Source: Allobosea sp. Tri-44 (GTDB taxonomy: Bacteria > Pseudomonadota > Alphaproteobacteria > Rhizobiales > Beijerinckiaceae). Taken from it: 64,000 bases of DNA. The notes below the pieces were generated by a model. The model was not told the origin of the DNA, made no database searches, and saw nothing but the letters and a program-made list of their open reading frames with translations. Of this stretch, positions 25,574 through 34,587 are shown piece by piece. The position numbers and the translations under genes were made by a program. The stretch covers positions 43,854 to 107,853 of the forward strand of contig NZ_NBDP01000018.1 of NCBI RefSeq assembly GCF_004123845.1, given 5' to 3'. The stretch's first letter is position 1; the number at the start of each line of letters is the position of its first letter.

Positions 25574-26941
25574 ATGGAACTCGACGTTCACGATCGCATC
25601 ACGGCCGATCCGACGCCCGAGGACATCGTCCGCGCCATCGATCAGCGCGGCGACGACCCCGACTGGTTCATCAACCTCTCCGACGATGACGGCTATGTCG
25701 AAGCCGAGCTTGAACGAGCCGGCCGGTTCCGGCTGGCCTATCATTCGGGCAAGGCAAGGTTCGATGCCGCGGAGACGGTCGACGCCGCGGCGCTGAAGAC
25801 GATCTTCCTCGCCTATCTCAACGGCAATGACGGCTGGCGCGCCAACCGGAACTGGCTGCGCAAAGCGTCGCCGGCCAAGGCCGCCGAAGCTGCGGGCGAG
25901 CCGCCGGTCTGGGCGATTGCTGCAGTCGTCGCCTCGCTGGCGCTGATCTTCGTGATCGCGGAAGTGCTGCCGGAGAGCTGGCTGGAGCAACTGCCTTTCG
26001 CCGGAACGACCTTCGGCGGCATCCTGCTGATCGGGTTGCCGATGGTGGTGATGGTCGGCGCAATGATCATCAATGCCGTGCTCAAGGTGCGGCGTGCCAA
26101 GGGCTGGGTGCAGGTGCAGGGCCGTATCACCCTGTCGAAGATGGCAGCGCGCCGCCCGCCGGCCGGCAACGAGATCGGCACTCTCGTGAACGTCCCCGAC
26201 GTTGCCTACAGCTTCAAGGTCGGCGGGCAGGATTATCGCGGCACGCGCGTCAGCCTCGGTGACATCAGCGGCAAATATGCCGAGGAGGCGGTGGCGCGCT
26301 ATCCGGTCGGCAAGATGGTGACCGTCTTTTACGATCCGGCCGATCCAGAGACCTGTGTGCTGGAGCGCGAAGCGCCCAAGGGCGCGGTCAAGGGCTGCGG
26401 CCTCCTGCTGGTCGTCCTGGCGCTGCTAGCTGGCGGGTTCTACTGGGCGGTGACGCAGGGAGCCGAGGGTCTCAAGGCAAGCATGCCGGATGCGGATGTT
26501 CCGGTGATGCTGTTCGCCGCGCTGTTCGGCCTGGCGGCGCTCCTGTTCGTCGTCGCGCACCGGCGCTATCTGGCGCGCGCCAATGCCTGGCCGGTCACGC
26601 AAGGCGAGATCGTCTCCAGTGTCGTCGAACAGCGCCGGTCGACGGAGAATGGCAGGACGCGCACGACCTATCTCCCCGTCGTCGAGTTCGCCTATACGGT
26701 CGCCGGCAACCGCTTGCACAGCCGGCAGGTGAAGCTCGGCCTGGAGGTATCGGGGTCGGAGAGCTTCGCGCAGAAGATCGTCGATCGCTATCAGGCCGGA
26801 ACAAAAGTCGACGTGCACTATGACCCGCAGGACCCGTCGAACGCGGCTCTGGAAAACCCGACGGAGACGAAATGGATCCTGCTAGGCGTCGCGCTCGCCT
26901 GCTTTGCCATCGCACTCTATGCGAGCCGCATCTTCCGCTAG
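25574..26941 (+). CDS. Membrane protein with two DUF3592 domains
   Basis: A 455-residue protein. The soluble N-terminal part (1-110) is unlike anything I recognise. Paired membrane helices at about 113-135 and 147-168 precede the first DUF3592 domain (174-260, with GRITLSKM and VTVFYDPADPETCVL). A second helix pair (about 275-293 and 312-330) precedes the second DUF3592 domain (340-425, with KVDVHYDPQDPSNAAL), and a final helix closes the protein. Its function is unknown. It separates the permease from the binding-protein gene. Its stop shares a CTAG with the convergent gene's stop. Confidence 0.8.
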   Translation: MELDVHDRITADPTPEDIVRAIDQRGDDPDWFINLSDDDGYVEAELERAGRFRLAYHSGKARFDAAETVDAAALKTIFLAYLNGNDGWRANRNWLRKASPAKAAEAAGEPPVWAIAAVVASLALIFVIAEVLPESWLEQLPFAGTTFGGILLIGLPMVVMVGAMIINAVLKVRRAKGWVQVQGRITLSKMAARRPPAGNEIGTLVNVPDVAYSFKVGGQDYRGTRVSLGDISGKYAEEAVARYPVGKMVTVFYDPADPETCVLEREAPKGAVKGCGLLLVVLALLAGGFYWAVTQGAEGLKASMPDADVPVMLFAALFGLAALLFVVAHRRYLARANAWPVTQGEIVSSVVEQRRSTENGRTRTTYLPVVEFAYTVAGNRLHSRQVKLGLEVSGSESFAQKIVDRYQAGTKVDVHYDPQDPSNAALENPTETKWILLGVALACFAIALYASRIFR

Positions 26942-27438
26942 CTCTCCTGGCCCGGCAGGGCGCGAAGCATGCGCGTCAGCTCGGCGAAACGCGGCATCAG
27001 CTCCTCACGCCGTTGCACATGGCGATCGATCTCCGCTCGTCCGCTTGCCTCGTCGCCATTCTCGTCCTGCTGCGCGGTCGCGCCGCCAAAAGTCCTGTCG
27101 AGCGCATAGGCTGCGGTCCGGTCGCTGAGCCAGGCGAGTTCCTGCTGAAGCGCCGTATATTCCGTCATGAGCCTGAAGCGCTCTTCGAACCGGATCAGCC
27201 CGGCCAGGTCTTCGGCTTGGGCGCGCGGCGCCGGCGCGTCGGTGTTCGCCTCCGACAGAACGGCGCGAGCCTGCTCCGACAGGTCGAGGATGACGGCGTC
27301 ATTTTGATCAGGCACTGCCGGTACCATTGCGGCAGGCGAGAGGCTTCCATTGTCTTCGGCCGGCAAGCTTGACGATGGCGCGCTTTGCAGGAGCGCAAGC
27401 GCGGAAGGCGCAATCCTGGTCGCCACCGCGTCCACCAT
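26938..27438 (-). CDS. Hypothetical protein
   Basis: A 166-residue soluble protein, Ala/Glu-rich, with a disordered-looking first half, a VILDLSEQARAVLSE helix like those in small proteins of unknown function, and a helical second half probably forming a coiled coil (LMTEYTALQQELAWLSDRTAAYALD). AGGAG eight bases before the ATG fixes the start. It is oriented against its neighbours, and its stop overlaps the DUF3592 stop tail to tail (CTAG). No family recognised. Confidence 0.65.
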   Translation of the reverse strand: MVDAVATRIAPSALALLQSAPSSSLPAEDNGSLSPAAMVPAVPDQNDAVILDLSEQARAVLSEANTDAPAPRAQAEDLAGLIRFEERFRLMTEYTALQQELAWLSDRTAAYALDRTFGGATAQQDENGDEASGRAEIDRHVQRREELMPRFAELTRMLRALPGQES

Positions 27439-27680
27439 GACCGTCTCCTGTTTTGTTCGCTCTGGTCGAGAGTCCTTGTCGAGGCGTAGCCGGCAACCAG
27501 TATGGGAGGCCATCTTTAACGAGCTTTGAATCTTTCGCGTCGCTTCCGCGCCGAACAGCCCTCGCATTCGTGCTTCACGCAGCCTGTCCCTGCGCTTGCC
27601 CAGCCCGCGGCAATGCGCCTATCTTCGTCGCGAAATCGCGCCTTTTACGAAGCGCGTCATCGATCAACCGGAGGAAACCT

Positions 27681-28706
27681 ATGTTTTTCAATCGCCGCGC
27701 GGCGCTCGCTGCGCTCGCCTTCACCACGGCGCTCGGCTTCTCGCCGGCCTTCGCCCAGAATGCCGAGAAGCCCAAGCTGACGCTCGGTGTCGGTGGCAAG
27801 CAGCTGCTCTATTATCTCCCGCTGACGGTCGCGGAGAAGAAGGGCTTCTTCAAGGAACAGGGGCTCGACGTCGAGATCAACGATTTTGGCGGCGGCGCCA
27901 AGTCGCTGCAGGCGCTCGTCGGCGGCTCGGTCGATGTCGTCACCGGTGCCTATGAGCACACCATCCGGATGCAGGCCAAGGGCCAGGATATCCGCGCGGT
28001 GATCGAGCTCGGGCGCTTCCCGGCGATCACCATCGCGGTGCGCAAGGATCTCGCCGACAAGGTGAAGTCTGCGGCCGACTTCAAGGGCCTCAAGATCGGC
28101 GTGACTGCGCCGGGCTCCTCGACAGCGCTGACGGCGCAATACGCCATGGTCAAGGCCGGCCTCAAGGCGACGGATGCGCCGATCATCGGTGTCGGCGCCG
28201 GCGCCAGCGCGGTCGCCGCGATCAAGCAGAAGCAGGTCGACCTGATCTCGCATCTCGACCCCGTCACCTCGAAGCTGGAAGCGGACGGCGATGTCGTCTC
28301 GCTGATCGACACCCGGACCGAGGCCGGCACCAAGGCGCTGTTCGGCGGCTCGAACCCGGCGGCGGTGCTCTATCTCAAGAACGACTTTGCCGAGAAGAAT
28401 CCGGTGACGACGCAAAAACTCGTCAACGCGCTGATGAAATCGCTGAAATGGCTGGAGACGGCCAAGCCCGAGGATGTCGCCGACCTCGTCCCGGCCGAAT
28501 ACCATCTCGGTGACAAGCCGCTTTACCTGACGGCGGTGAAGAACTCGCAGGAGAGCTATTCGCGCACCGGCATCCCGACCGCCGACGCGATGAAGAGCAT
28601 GTACGACTCGCTCAAGCTGCTCGACCCGGAGCTGACGAACTCGAATGTCGACCTGGGCAAGACCTTCATCGACTCGTTTGCGAAGAAGGCGGCCGCGGGG
28701 TCCTGA
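27681..28706 (+). CDS. ABC transporter substrate-binding protein (NMT1/SsuA-like)
   Basis: Periplasmic binding protein of 341 residues with a signal peptide (1-24, ending AFAQ). The mature part follows the NMT1/THI5-like pattern: LPLTVAEKKGFFKEQGLDVEINDFGGGAKSLQAL, then a domain-crossing GLKIGVTAPGSSTALTAQY. GGAGG stands about five bases before the ATG. It almost certainly serves the ATPase-permease pair at 23849-25506 despite the two intervening genes. A terminator follows. Confidence 0.9.
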   Translation: MFFNRRAALAALAFTTALGFSPAFAQNAEKPKLTLGVGGKQLLYYLPLTVAEKKGFFKEQGLDVEINDFGGGAKSLQALVGGSVDVVTGAYEHTIRMQAKGQDIRAVIELGRFPAITIAVRKDLADKVKSAADFKGLKIGVTAPGSSTALTAQYAMVKAGLKATDAPIIGVGAGASAVAAIKQKQVDLISHLDPVTSKLEADGDVVSLIDTRTEAGTKALFGGSNPAAVLYLKNDFAEKNPVTTQKLVNALMKSLKWLETAKPEDVADLVPAEYHLGDKPLYLTAVKNSQESYSRTGIPTADAMKSMYDSLKLLDPELTNSNVDLGKTFIDSFAKKAAAGS

Positions 28707-28735
28707 CCCGGTTCAGCCCGCTCGTTGTGCCGATG

Positions 28736-28766
28736 ATGGCGTCGCTTCACAGCGGCGCCATTTTTT
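28736..28766 (+). terminator. Rho-independent terminator after the binding-protein gene
   Basis: Eleven-base stem (ATGGCGTCGCT with AGCGGCGCCAT, one G-T pair), TCAC loop and six T. Confidence 0.88.
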
Positions 28767-28846
28767 CTGGCGTCTCACTCCAAACGCGCGCTGGACTTGC
28801 AGTTGTCGAGGCGCGAGATTGCGCCCCTGACGCAAGGAGAGGCGAC

Positions 28847-29254
28847 ATGATCGAGCGTGCTGCGATCGAAACCCTCATTCGGGATGCCTATGCCGCCCGT
28901 CATCGCGGCGATCTCGATGCGCTGATGGACTATTTCCACCCGCAGTGCAGCTATCGTCTCGCGGGAGGGCCGCAGGCCGCCGAAGTCTTCGTGCAGCCGG
29001 ACGGTATCGAAGCTGTCCGCGAGCAGATGGCCGGGCTGATCGCGACTTATGTCTTCAGCAATATCGAGGAGCTGGCGATGACGGTCGACGGCGAGACGGC
29101 CACCCTGCACTGGCGCGCCGACGTCGCATGCAAGCCGACGGGCCGCAGCGGTTCTTTCGAGATCATGGACGTCTTCACCGTCTCCGATGGCAAGCTGAAG
29201 AGCGTCACGCAATTCACCGACACTGCCGGCGTGGCGCGGCTGAGCAGCATCTGA
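28847..29254 (+). CDS. SnoaL-like / NTF2-fold protein
   Basis: A 135-residue protein with the cone-shaped NTF2-like fold suggested by the N-terminal helix pair AIETLIRDAYAARHRGDLDALMDYFHPQCSYRL and the C-terminal strands (FEIMDVFTVSDGKLKSVTQFTD). Such proteins are ketosteroid-isomerase- or polyketide-cyclase-like enzymes or simple binding proteins; which applies here is unknown. AGGAGAGG stands six bases upstream of the ATG. Confidence 0.82.
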   Translation: MIERAAIETLIRDAYAARHRGDLDALMDYFHPQCSYRLAGGPQAAEVFVQPDGIEAVREQMAGLIATYVFSNIEELAMTVDGETATLHWRADVACKPTGRSGSFEIMDVFTVSDGKLKSVTQFTDTAGVARLSSI

Positions 29255-29270
29255 GGCGAGGTTGATCAAG

Positions 29271-29305
29271 CCCCGACATCGCTCGTGTTGCGGGCGATGG
29301 CGGGG
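29271..29305. other. Hairpin between convergent genes
   Basis: Arms CCCCGACATCGC and GCGATGGCGGGG pair at 11 of 12 positions. No T run follows on the plus strand. It may end transcripts or protect 3' ends from either side. Confidence 0.4.
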
Positions 29306-29352
29306 CGCGCCAGCCACCGGGCTGCAGGCTTCCCCCTGAACGGGTCCGCCTT

Positions 29353-30078
29353 TCAGCCGCGCTTGCCGCCGACCGAGATGAACGCCATCAGGCACGGCTC
29401 CGGGAGTGGGTTGCGCCAGCGATGCCGTGTGCCGTTCTGCACGATGCAGTCGCCCTGGCGCAGATGGACCAACTGCCCGTCGTCCAGCTCCAGCGTCATC
29501 TCGCCGCGAACCACGACGCCGTAGTCGATGGTGTCCGAAGTGTGCATGCCCGGTGCGCTGAGGTCGAAATGGTCGCCCATGCGCGGGACCTTCTCCGACA
29601 TTTCCTGCAGCGCGCTCTTGAAGGTCACGCCGGCTGGCGGTTTCCAGCCCTCGGGCCGCCGCGGCGGATAGGATATGAGGCGGAACATCGTGCCGCCGGG
29701 ACCTGGGAAGGCGACCGTACCTTTCAGCATCGGATCGGGTTCCAGGCCGGTCAGCTGCGGCACGCCTTCGGTCATGTAGAGTTCGTAGAAGGTCAGCCCC
29801 GGATTGGAGTCGATCTCCACGACCTTGGACGTGACCTCGAAGGATTTGAACACCGACTTGCCGGCTGCATCGCGGCCGGTCAGCGCCCGCTTCGGTGGCG
29901 GCAACTCGCTCGAGTCCTTTGCTTCGGCCGGCGGTGATATCGAGGCCAAAGCGCCGCCGCCGACCATGGCGGAGAGCGCCTGGAGCAAGCGACGCCTATC
30001 GCTGCCTTCGGCTTGTTTTTTGTCTTCTGAGGATTTGTTCTTGTTTCGTGATTGCCAGAACCAAGAGAGCTTGCCCAT
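29353..30078 (-). CDS. Secreted cupin-domain protein, probable Tat substrate
   Basis: A 241-residue protein. An unusual Lys/Asn/Ser-rich stretch (10-27) precedes a twin-arginine-like SDRRRLLQALSAMVGGGALA signal (about 26-50). The cupin barrel lies at the C-terminus (about 165-235), with the metal-site motif SDTIDYGVVVRGEMTLELDDG and HRWRNP. The 5' end of the gene and the upstream DNA are notably AT-rich compared with everything around. GGAGGAGA lies just before the ATG. Related cupins are annotated only generally; the substrate is unknown. Confidence 0.8.
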   Translation of the reverse strand: MGKLSWFWQSRNKNKSSEDKKQAEGSDRRRLLQALSAMVGGGALASISPPAEAKDSSELPPPKRALTGRDAAGKSVFKSFEVTSKVVEIDSNPGLTFYELYMTEGVPQLTGLEPDPMLKGTVAFPGPGGTMFRLISYPPRRPEGWKPPAGVTFKSALQEMSEKVPRMGDHFDLSAPGMHTSDTIDYGVVVRGEMTLELDDGQLVHLRQGDCIVQNGTRHRWRNPLPEPCLMAFISVGGKRG

Positions 30079-30149
30079 TTATCTCCTCCACCAATTCTTT
30101 TCTTGCTATTGCTTTATTTTGTTGCTTTCTCGAAAAAAAAGTTGAAAGA

Positions 30150-30278
30150 ATGTCTTGTGATGTTTGTTGTGGTAAGGAATTCAAGCCGGCACAAGTAGAC
30201 CTTAGACGCAGCGACACCTCCGATGCTCGATCGGATGCTGGCGGGCGCTCACGGAAAGAGCGAGGCAAGCCGTATTGA
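30150..30278 (+). CDS. Doubtful 42-residue ORF in an AT-rich gap
   Basis: Begins MSCDVCCGKEFKPAQVDLRR and becomes Arg/Ser/Asp-rich, possibly a remnant of a zinc-binding protein. No good ribosome-binding site (GAAAG only). It starts in the AT-rich stretch upstream of the cupin gene, on the opposite strand. It may be chance. Confidence 0.25.
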   Translation: MSCDVCCGKEFKPAQVDLRRSDTSDARSDAGGRSRKERGKPY

Positions 30279-30313
30279 GGCGGCATGGCAATGTATTCGC
30301 CCGGTAGTCGGCT

Positions 30314-30344
30314 CAATTGAACCCGACTAAAGTTCAATTGTTTT
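30314..30344 (+). terminator. Terminator-like hairpin
   Basis: Perfect 9-base arms CAATTGAAC/GTTCAATTG with a nine-base loop, then TTTT. It lies between the AT-rich gap and the next membrane-protein gene. Confidence 0.5.
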
Positions 30345-30423
30345 GTATTCGAACGCGGACGGATATTGTAGCGGCTTCTGCTGGCGGCATGGTCCGGCAG
30401 CCAACGACAAGAGCGCCCGCATC

Positions 30424-30837
30424 ATGCCGAACCCTGCCGCGCTGTTCGCCGTCGTCATCCTGATCCTGCCAATGGGCTATCTGCTGCTGGCGGCGCCCGG
30501 CTTCCTGTTCGTGAAGCTCGACATTCTGCCTGTCGCCCGACTTCTGCGCATGATGTTCGGCGCTTATTTCCAGGTGCTGACCATTACCGCCATCGTCGGA
30601 ACGCTGGTTTTCGCCGTGACGGGCCGATGGACCTTCGTCATCGGCATTGCCGTGCTGGCGTCCACGCTCATGGCGCGCCGCTGGTTCCTGCAACGGATGG
30701 ACGGCGAGATCGATGCCTGGCCCGCCGATGTCGGCCGCCGGCTGCGCCGGCTGCACTATGGCGGCATGGTGTGCAACGCGGTCCAGCTTGCCGTCGTTAT
30801 CGTCAGCGCTCCCTACATCATGGGCACGGCGACCTGA
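30424..30837 (+). CDS. Hypothetical membrane protein
   Basis: A 137-residue protein with four predicted helices (about 5-24, 41-60, 64-82 and 112-133) and a basic-acidic loop (RRWFLQRMDGEIDAWPADVGRRLRRLHYGG) between the last two. The start was put at the Met opening the first helix, with no strong ribosome-binding site; the frame is open 27 codons upstream. Not recognised. Confidence 0.65.
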   Translation: MPNPAALFAVVILILPMGYLLLAAPGFLFVKLDILPVARLLRMMFGAYFQVLTITAIVGTLVFAVTGRWTFVIGIAVLASTLMARRWFLQRMDGEIDAWPADVGRRLRRLHYGGMVCNAVQLAVVIVSAPYIMGTAT

Positions 30838-30970
30838 GGCGACCTGCCGAGCGGGGCTACGACAGGTCCCAGCGCGCCGCTGATCGCTCCCATCACCGCT
30901 TTCGATTGGCGCAGGCCGCACCAGCCGCTAGGTTCGCCGCGTCGTGTCGTCGAAGGCTGGCCTACCGCTC

Positions 30971-31819
30971 ATGAACATCCTCTCGATCCAGTCCCATGTC
31001 GCCTATGGCCATGTCGGCAATGCCTCGGCCGTGTTCCCGATGCAGCGTCTCGGCGTCGAGGTCTGGCCGATCCACACCGTGCAGTTCTCGAACCACACCG
31101 GCTATGGCGCCTGGAAGGGACAGGTCTTCGACGGCGCCACCATCGATGAGTTGATGGCGGGCATCGGCGAGCGCGGCGTGCTCGGCAGATGCGACGGCGT
31201 GCTCTCCGGCTATATGGGCTCGGCCGATATCGGTCACGCCATCCTCTCGGCGGTGGCCAGGGTGCGCGAAGCCAATCCGAAGACGATGTATTGCTGCGAT
31301 CCGGTGATCGGCGATGTCGGCCGCGGCGTCTTCGTCCGGCCGGGCATTCCCGAATTCATGCGCGAGCAGGCGGTGCCGGCCGCCGACATCGTCACGCCGA
31401 ACCAGTTCGAGCTGGAATTGCTCACCGATGTCGAAGTGAAGACGCTGGCCGATGCACACCGCGCCGTCGAGGCGCTGCGCGATGCCGGGCCAAAGGTCGT
31501 GCTCGTGACATCGCTGATCACAAATGAGACGCCGGACGATGCGATCGACCTGATGGCGGCGGACGAGCAGGGCACGTTCCGGGTGCGCACGCCGAAGATC
31601 GACATCAATATCAACGGCGCCGGGGACGCAATCGCGGCGCTGTTCTTCGTCCACTACCTCCGCGACGGCTCGGCTGCGAGCGCGCTCGGCAAGGCGGCGT
31701 CCTCGATCTACGGCCTGCTGAAGCGGACCAAGGAGGCCGGCTCGCGCGAGATCCTGACGGTGGCGGCGCAGGACGAGTTCGTGACGCCCTCGCGACTCTT
31801 CGCCCCCGAGGCGGTCTGA
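30971..31819 (+). CDS. pdxY: Pyridoxal kinase
   Basis: ATP-dependent phosphorylation of pyridoxal in the vitamin B6 salvage pathway. The 282 residues match PdxY length (about 287). Visible motifs are the N-terminal MNILSIQSHVAYGHVGNASAVFPMQRLG, the central DPVIGDVGRGVFV, TPNQFELELLT and the ribokinase-like anion hole with catalytic Asp in NGAGDAIAALFFVHYL. First of a close-packed string of genes: the next starts five bases after its stop. Confidence 0.94.
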   Translation: MNILSIQSHVAYGHVGNASAVFPMQRLGVEVWPIHTVQFSNHTGYGAWKGQVFDGATIDELMAGIGERGVLGRCDGVLSGYMGSADIGHAILSAVARVREANPKTMYCCDPVIGDVGRGVFVRPGIPEFMREQAVPAADIVTPNQFELELLTDVEVKTLADAHRAVEALRDAGPKVVLVTSLITNETPDDAIDLMAADEQGTFRVRTPKIDININGAGDAIAALFFVHYLRDGSAASALGKAASSIYGLLKRTKEAGSREILTVAAQDEFVTPSRLFAPEAV

Positions 31820-31824
31820 CGCGC

Positions 31825-32946
31825 ATGAAGCTTCGCCTCGGCACTTTCAACGTCGAGAACCTGCTGACGCGCCACCGCTTCGAGCCGGGCGGCCGGACCG
31901 AGACGGCGGCGGCGATGTCGCTGTTCCATTTCCCGCGCGCCGATGAGCGCGACGCGGTCGAGCGCTCGCTCGCGGTCGCGCTCGAGGACGACAAGCGCCA
32001 GATGACGGCGCTCGCCATCGCCGAGGCCAATGCCGACATCTGGATGCTGCAGGAGGTCGACTCGCTGGCGAGCCTGCAGGCCTTCTTCGCCAATTACGTC
32101 CACCGCATCGCCGACCATCGCTACGGCCATTTCACCCTGCTCGACGGCAATGACCGCCGCAATATCGACATCGGCTTCGCAGCCCGGCGCGACCTGGTGC
32201 AGCCGCGGCAGGTCACGGTGCGCTCCTACAAGGGCATGAGCTTCGCCGATGCCGAGGCGTTTTCACCCGAGGTCGCCGCCTTCGGCATTGAGCCGCGCGA
32301 CAAGGTCTTCGCCCGCGACTGCCTCGCGGTCGAGCTCGACTTTGGCGACCGGCGGCTGACCCTGTTCGGCTGTCATCTCAAGTCGATGAACAATGGCCGC
32401 GACGACGGCAGGCAGGCGACCCTGCCGATCCGGCGGGCCGAGGCGCTGGCGGTGAAGAAGATCGTGCAGAATTGGTTCGGGCCCGGCTGGCGCGAGGCGA
32501 ACTGGGCGATCCTCGGCGATCTCAATGGCTACCGAATCGGGCTCGGGCCGCTGGCGGCGCCGGTCGACGAGGGTGACAGCGGCATCGAGCCGCTGCTCGA
32601 GGATTTCGCCATCGACCCGATGGAGGCGTTGCCGCCGCATGAGCGCTGGACGCATTTCCGGCGCTACTGGTCGGAAGAGCGCCAAGCGCTGGTCGACAGC
32701 CATATGCCGCTCGACCATATCCTGCTCTCGCCGGCGCTCGCCGCGGCAAATCCGAACCCGCCAATGCAGACGATCCGGCGCGGTCTGCCCTATCGCGTGC
32801 CGCTCGATCCGCGTGAGGCCGATCGCTCCATGGCCAAGCTCGCTTTGACCTGCGACCGCTATCCGCGCGTCGGCTGGGACCGGCCCAAGGCCTCCGATCA
32901 TTGCCCGCTGACGGTCGAATTGACGATCCCCAAGGAGACCGCATGA
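31825..32946 (+). CDS. Endonuclease/exonuclease/phosphatase (EEP) superfamily protein
   Basis: A 373-residue member of the Mg2+-dependent EEP fold. Its motifs run in order: LGTFNVENLL at the N-terminus, WMLQEVDS (about 73), FGCHLKSMNN (about 180), LGDLNGYR (about 230), LDHILLSP (about 295) and KASDHCPLTVEL at the C-terminus. These hold the catalytic Asn, Glu, Asp and His residues. Nucleic acid, nucleotide and lipid phosphodiesters are all possible substrates. The stop overlaps the phzF-like start in ATGA. Confidence 0.87.
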   Translation: MKLRLGTFNVENLLTRHRFEPGGRTETAAAMSLFHFPRADERDAVERSLAVALEDDKRQMTALAIAEANADIWMLQEVDSLASLQAFFANYVHRIADHRYGHFTLLDGNDRRNIDIGFAARRDLVQPRQVTVRSYKGMSFADAEAFSPEVAAFGIEPRDKVFARDCLAVELDFGDRRLTLFGCHLKSMNNGRDDGRQATLPIRRAEALAVKKIVQNWFGPGWREANWAILGDLNGYRIGLGPLAAPVDEGDSGIEPLLEDFAIDPMEALPPHERWTHFRRYWSEERQALVDSHMPLDHILLSPALAAANPNPPMQTIRRGLPYRVPLDPREADRSMAKLALTCDRYPRVGWDRPKASDHCPLTVELTIPKETA

Positions 32947-33842
32947 GCCGCCGCTTCGTCACGCTCGACGTGTTCACGACCAGGCCGCATGCCGGCAATC
33001 CGCTCGCCGTGGTGCTCGACAGCGCGGGGCTGGACAGCGCGGCGATGCAGACGATCGCCCGTGAATTCAACCTGTCGGAGACGGTCTTCGTCGCGCCGCC
33101 TGCCAACCCCGGCCACCGCGCCGCGATCCGCATCTTCACGCCGGGGCAGGAGCTGCCTTTCGCCGGGCATCCGACGGTCGGAACGGCGGCGCTGCTGGCG
33201 CTGCGCGATGCGGCGGAGGGGCGGGCCGCGGACAGGCTCGTCCTGGAGGAGAAGGTCGGCCTGGTGCCTTGCGTCGTCGCGCTCGGCAATGCGCGCAGTG
33301 CCCGCGCCACCTTCACCCTGCCGAAGCTGCCGGAGACGATCGCACAACCGGTCGCCGACGCGGCACTGGCGGAGGCTGTTGGGCTGGACGTGGCCGATCT
33401 TGGCTTCGAAGGACATCGGCCGAGCGCTTTCTCTGCGGGCGTCGCCTACACGATGGTGCCGGTCGCCAGCCGCGAGGCGGTTGCAAAGGCGCGCGTCGCC
33501 GGAACCTTCGAGCATGCAATGGCGCCGGCCGAGAACGGCAACGCCTTCGTCTACTGCCGCGAGACGGACGAAGCGGGGCATCACTACCACGCCCGCATGT
33601 TCTGGCCGGAGGCCGGCGTGACCGAGGATCCGGCGACCGGCTCGGCCGTTGCCGCCTTCGCCGGTGCGATCATGGCATTCGACAGGCCCGGCGATGGCGA
33701 GCATCGCTTGGTCATCGAGCAGGGCTACGAGATGGGCCGGCCCTCGCAGATCGAGCTGACGTTGACGGTCGAAGGCGGCGCGCTGGCCTCGGCGACGATC
33801 GGCGGCGCGGCGGTGGTGATGAGCGAGGGCGTGCTGCTGTGA
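32943..33842 (+). CDS. PhzF family isomerase
   Basis: A 299-residue protein of the PhzF/diaminopimelate-epimerase-like fold. The catalytic Glu lies in FNLSETVFV (about residue 46), and the PFAGHPTVGTA and EDPATGSAVAAFAG motifs of both halves are present. The physiological reaction of most PhzF proteins outside phenazine synthesis is unknown, and no other phenazine genes are here. Coupled to both neighbours by ATGA and GTGA overlaps. Confidence 0.9.
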   Translation: MSRRFVTLDVFTTRPHAGNPLAVVLDSAGLDSAAMQTIAREFNLSETVFVAPPANPGHRAAIRIFTPGQELPFAGHPTVGTAALLALRDAAEGRAADRLVLEEKVGLVPCVVALGNARSARATFTLPKLPETIAQPVADAALAEAVGLDVADLGFEGHRPSAFSAGVAYTMVPVASREAVAKARVAGTFEHAMAPAENGNAFVYCRETDEAGHHYHARMFWPEAGVTEDPATGSAVAAFAGAIMAFDRPGDGEHRLVIEQGYEMGRPSQIELTLTVEGGALASATIGGAAVVMSEGVLL

Positions 33843-34564
33843 GCGGCAATGGCGTCGTCGACGGCGAGATCATCGCGCTTGATCGCGTCGAGGCCAGGAT
33901 CGAAGCGTTCGACTGGGTTTTCGCCCGCGAACGCGCCGATGAGATCGCGGCGCATTGGACTGGGATCAGCGCCGGCAAACCGGCGATGTTCAACGGCCGG
34001 GTCATGCTGCAGCACCGTGCCGCGATCGAGGGCGGTGTGTTCCATGCCGGCTATTTCGAGGCCGACTATGCCGCCTTCATGAGCTGGCGCGATTTCGGCC
34101 TGCCGCCGCCGGCGATCCGCAACGGCTTCGCCATGGCGGCGTTGCAGGCTGCCGATGGCGCCTTTCTGCTTGGCAAGATGGGCGACCATACAGCCAATCC
34201 CGGCAAGGTTTATTTTGCCGCCGGCACGCCAGACAGGGAGGATGCCCGCCCCGACGGCACGCTCGACCTTGCCGGCAGCGTCACCCGCGAGCTCTGCGAG
34301 GAGACCGGGCTCACGCTCGACGAGATTTCGGTCGAGGAACGCTGGACGGCGGTGATCGTACCCGGCCGTGTCGCCTTCATGCGGCCGGTCGCGGTTTCCT
34401 GGAGCGCCGAGGAGGCCCGCGCGCTCATGCTGGAGCGGATCGAAGCGCAGGCGGAGCCGGAGCTTTCCGACATCGTGATCGTCCGCAATCTCGCCGATTG
34501 TGCAGCTTACGACATGCCGCCCTTCATGACGTCCTATCTCGTTCATATCTTCGGACGTAATTGA
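33839..34564 (+). CDS. NUDIX hydrolase-like protein
   Basis: A 241-residue protein starting at a GTG that overlaps the phzF-like stop. The C-terminal half has a Nudix box ending in GSVTRELCEETGLTLDE (about 148-163), with the essential REL..EE residues, although the spacing of its upstream glycine and glutamate looks non-standard. The N-terminal 100 residues resemble those of plant and fungal Nudix proteins annotated only generally. Hydrolysis of a nucleoside diphosphate derivative is expected. Confidence 0.8.
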   Translation: MSGNGVVDGEIIALDRVEARIEAFDWVFARERADEIAAHWTGISAGKPAMFNGRVMLQHRAAIEGGVFHAGYFEADYAAFMSWRDFGLPPPAIRNGFAMAALQAADGAFLLGKMGDHTANPGKVYFAAGTPDREDARPDGTLDLAGSVTRELCEETGLTLDEISVEERWTAVIVPGRVAFMRPVAVSWSAEEARALMLERIEAQAEPELSDIVIVRNLADCAAYDMPPFMTSYLVHIFGRN

Positions 34565-34587
34565 CCCTTTATCGATCGAGGTTGCCG

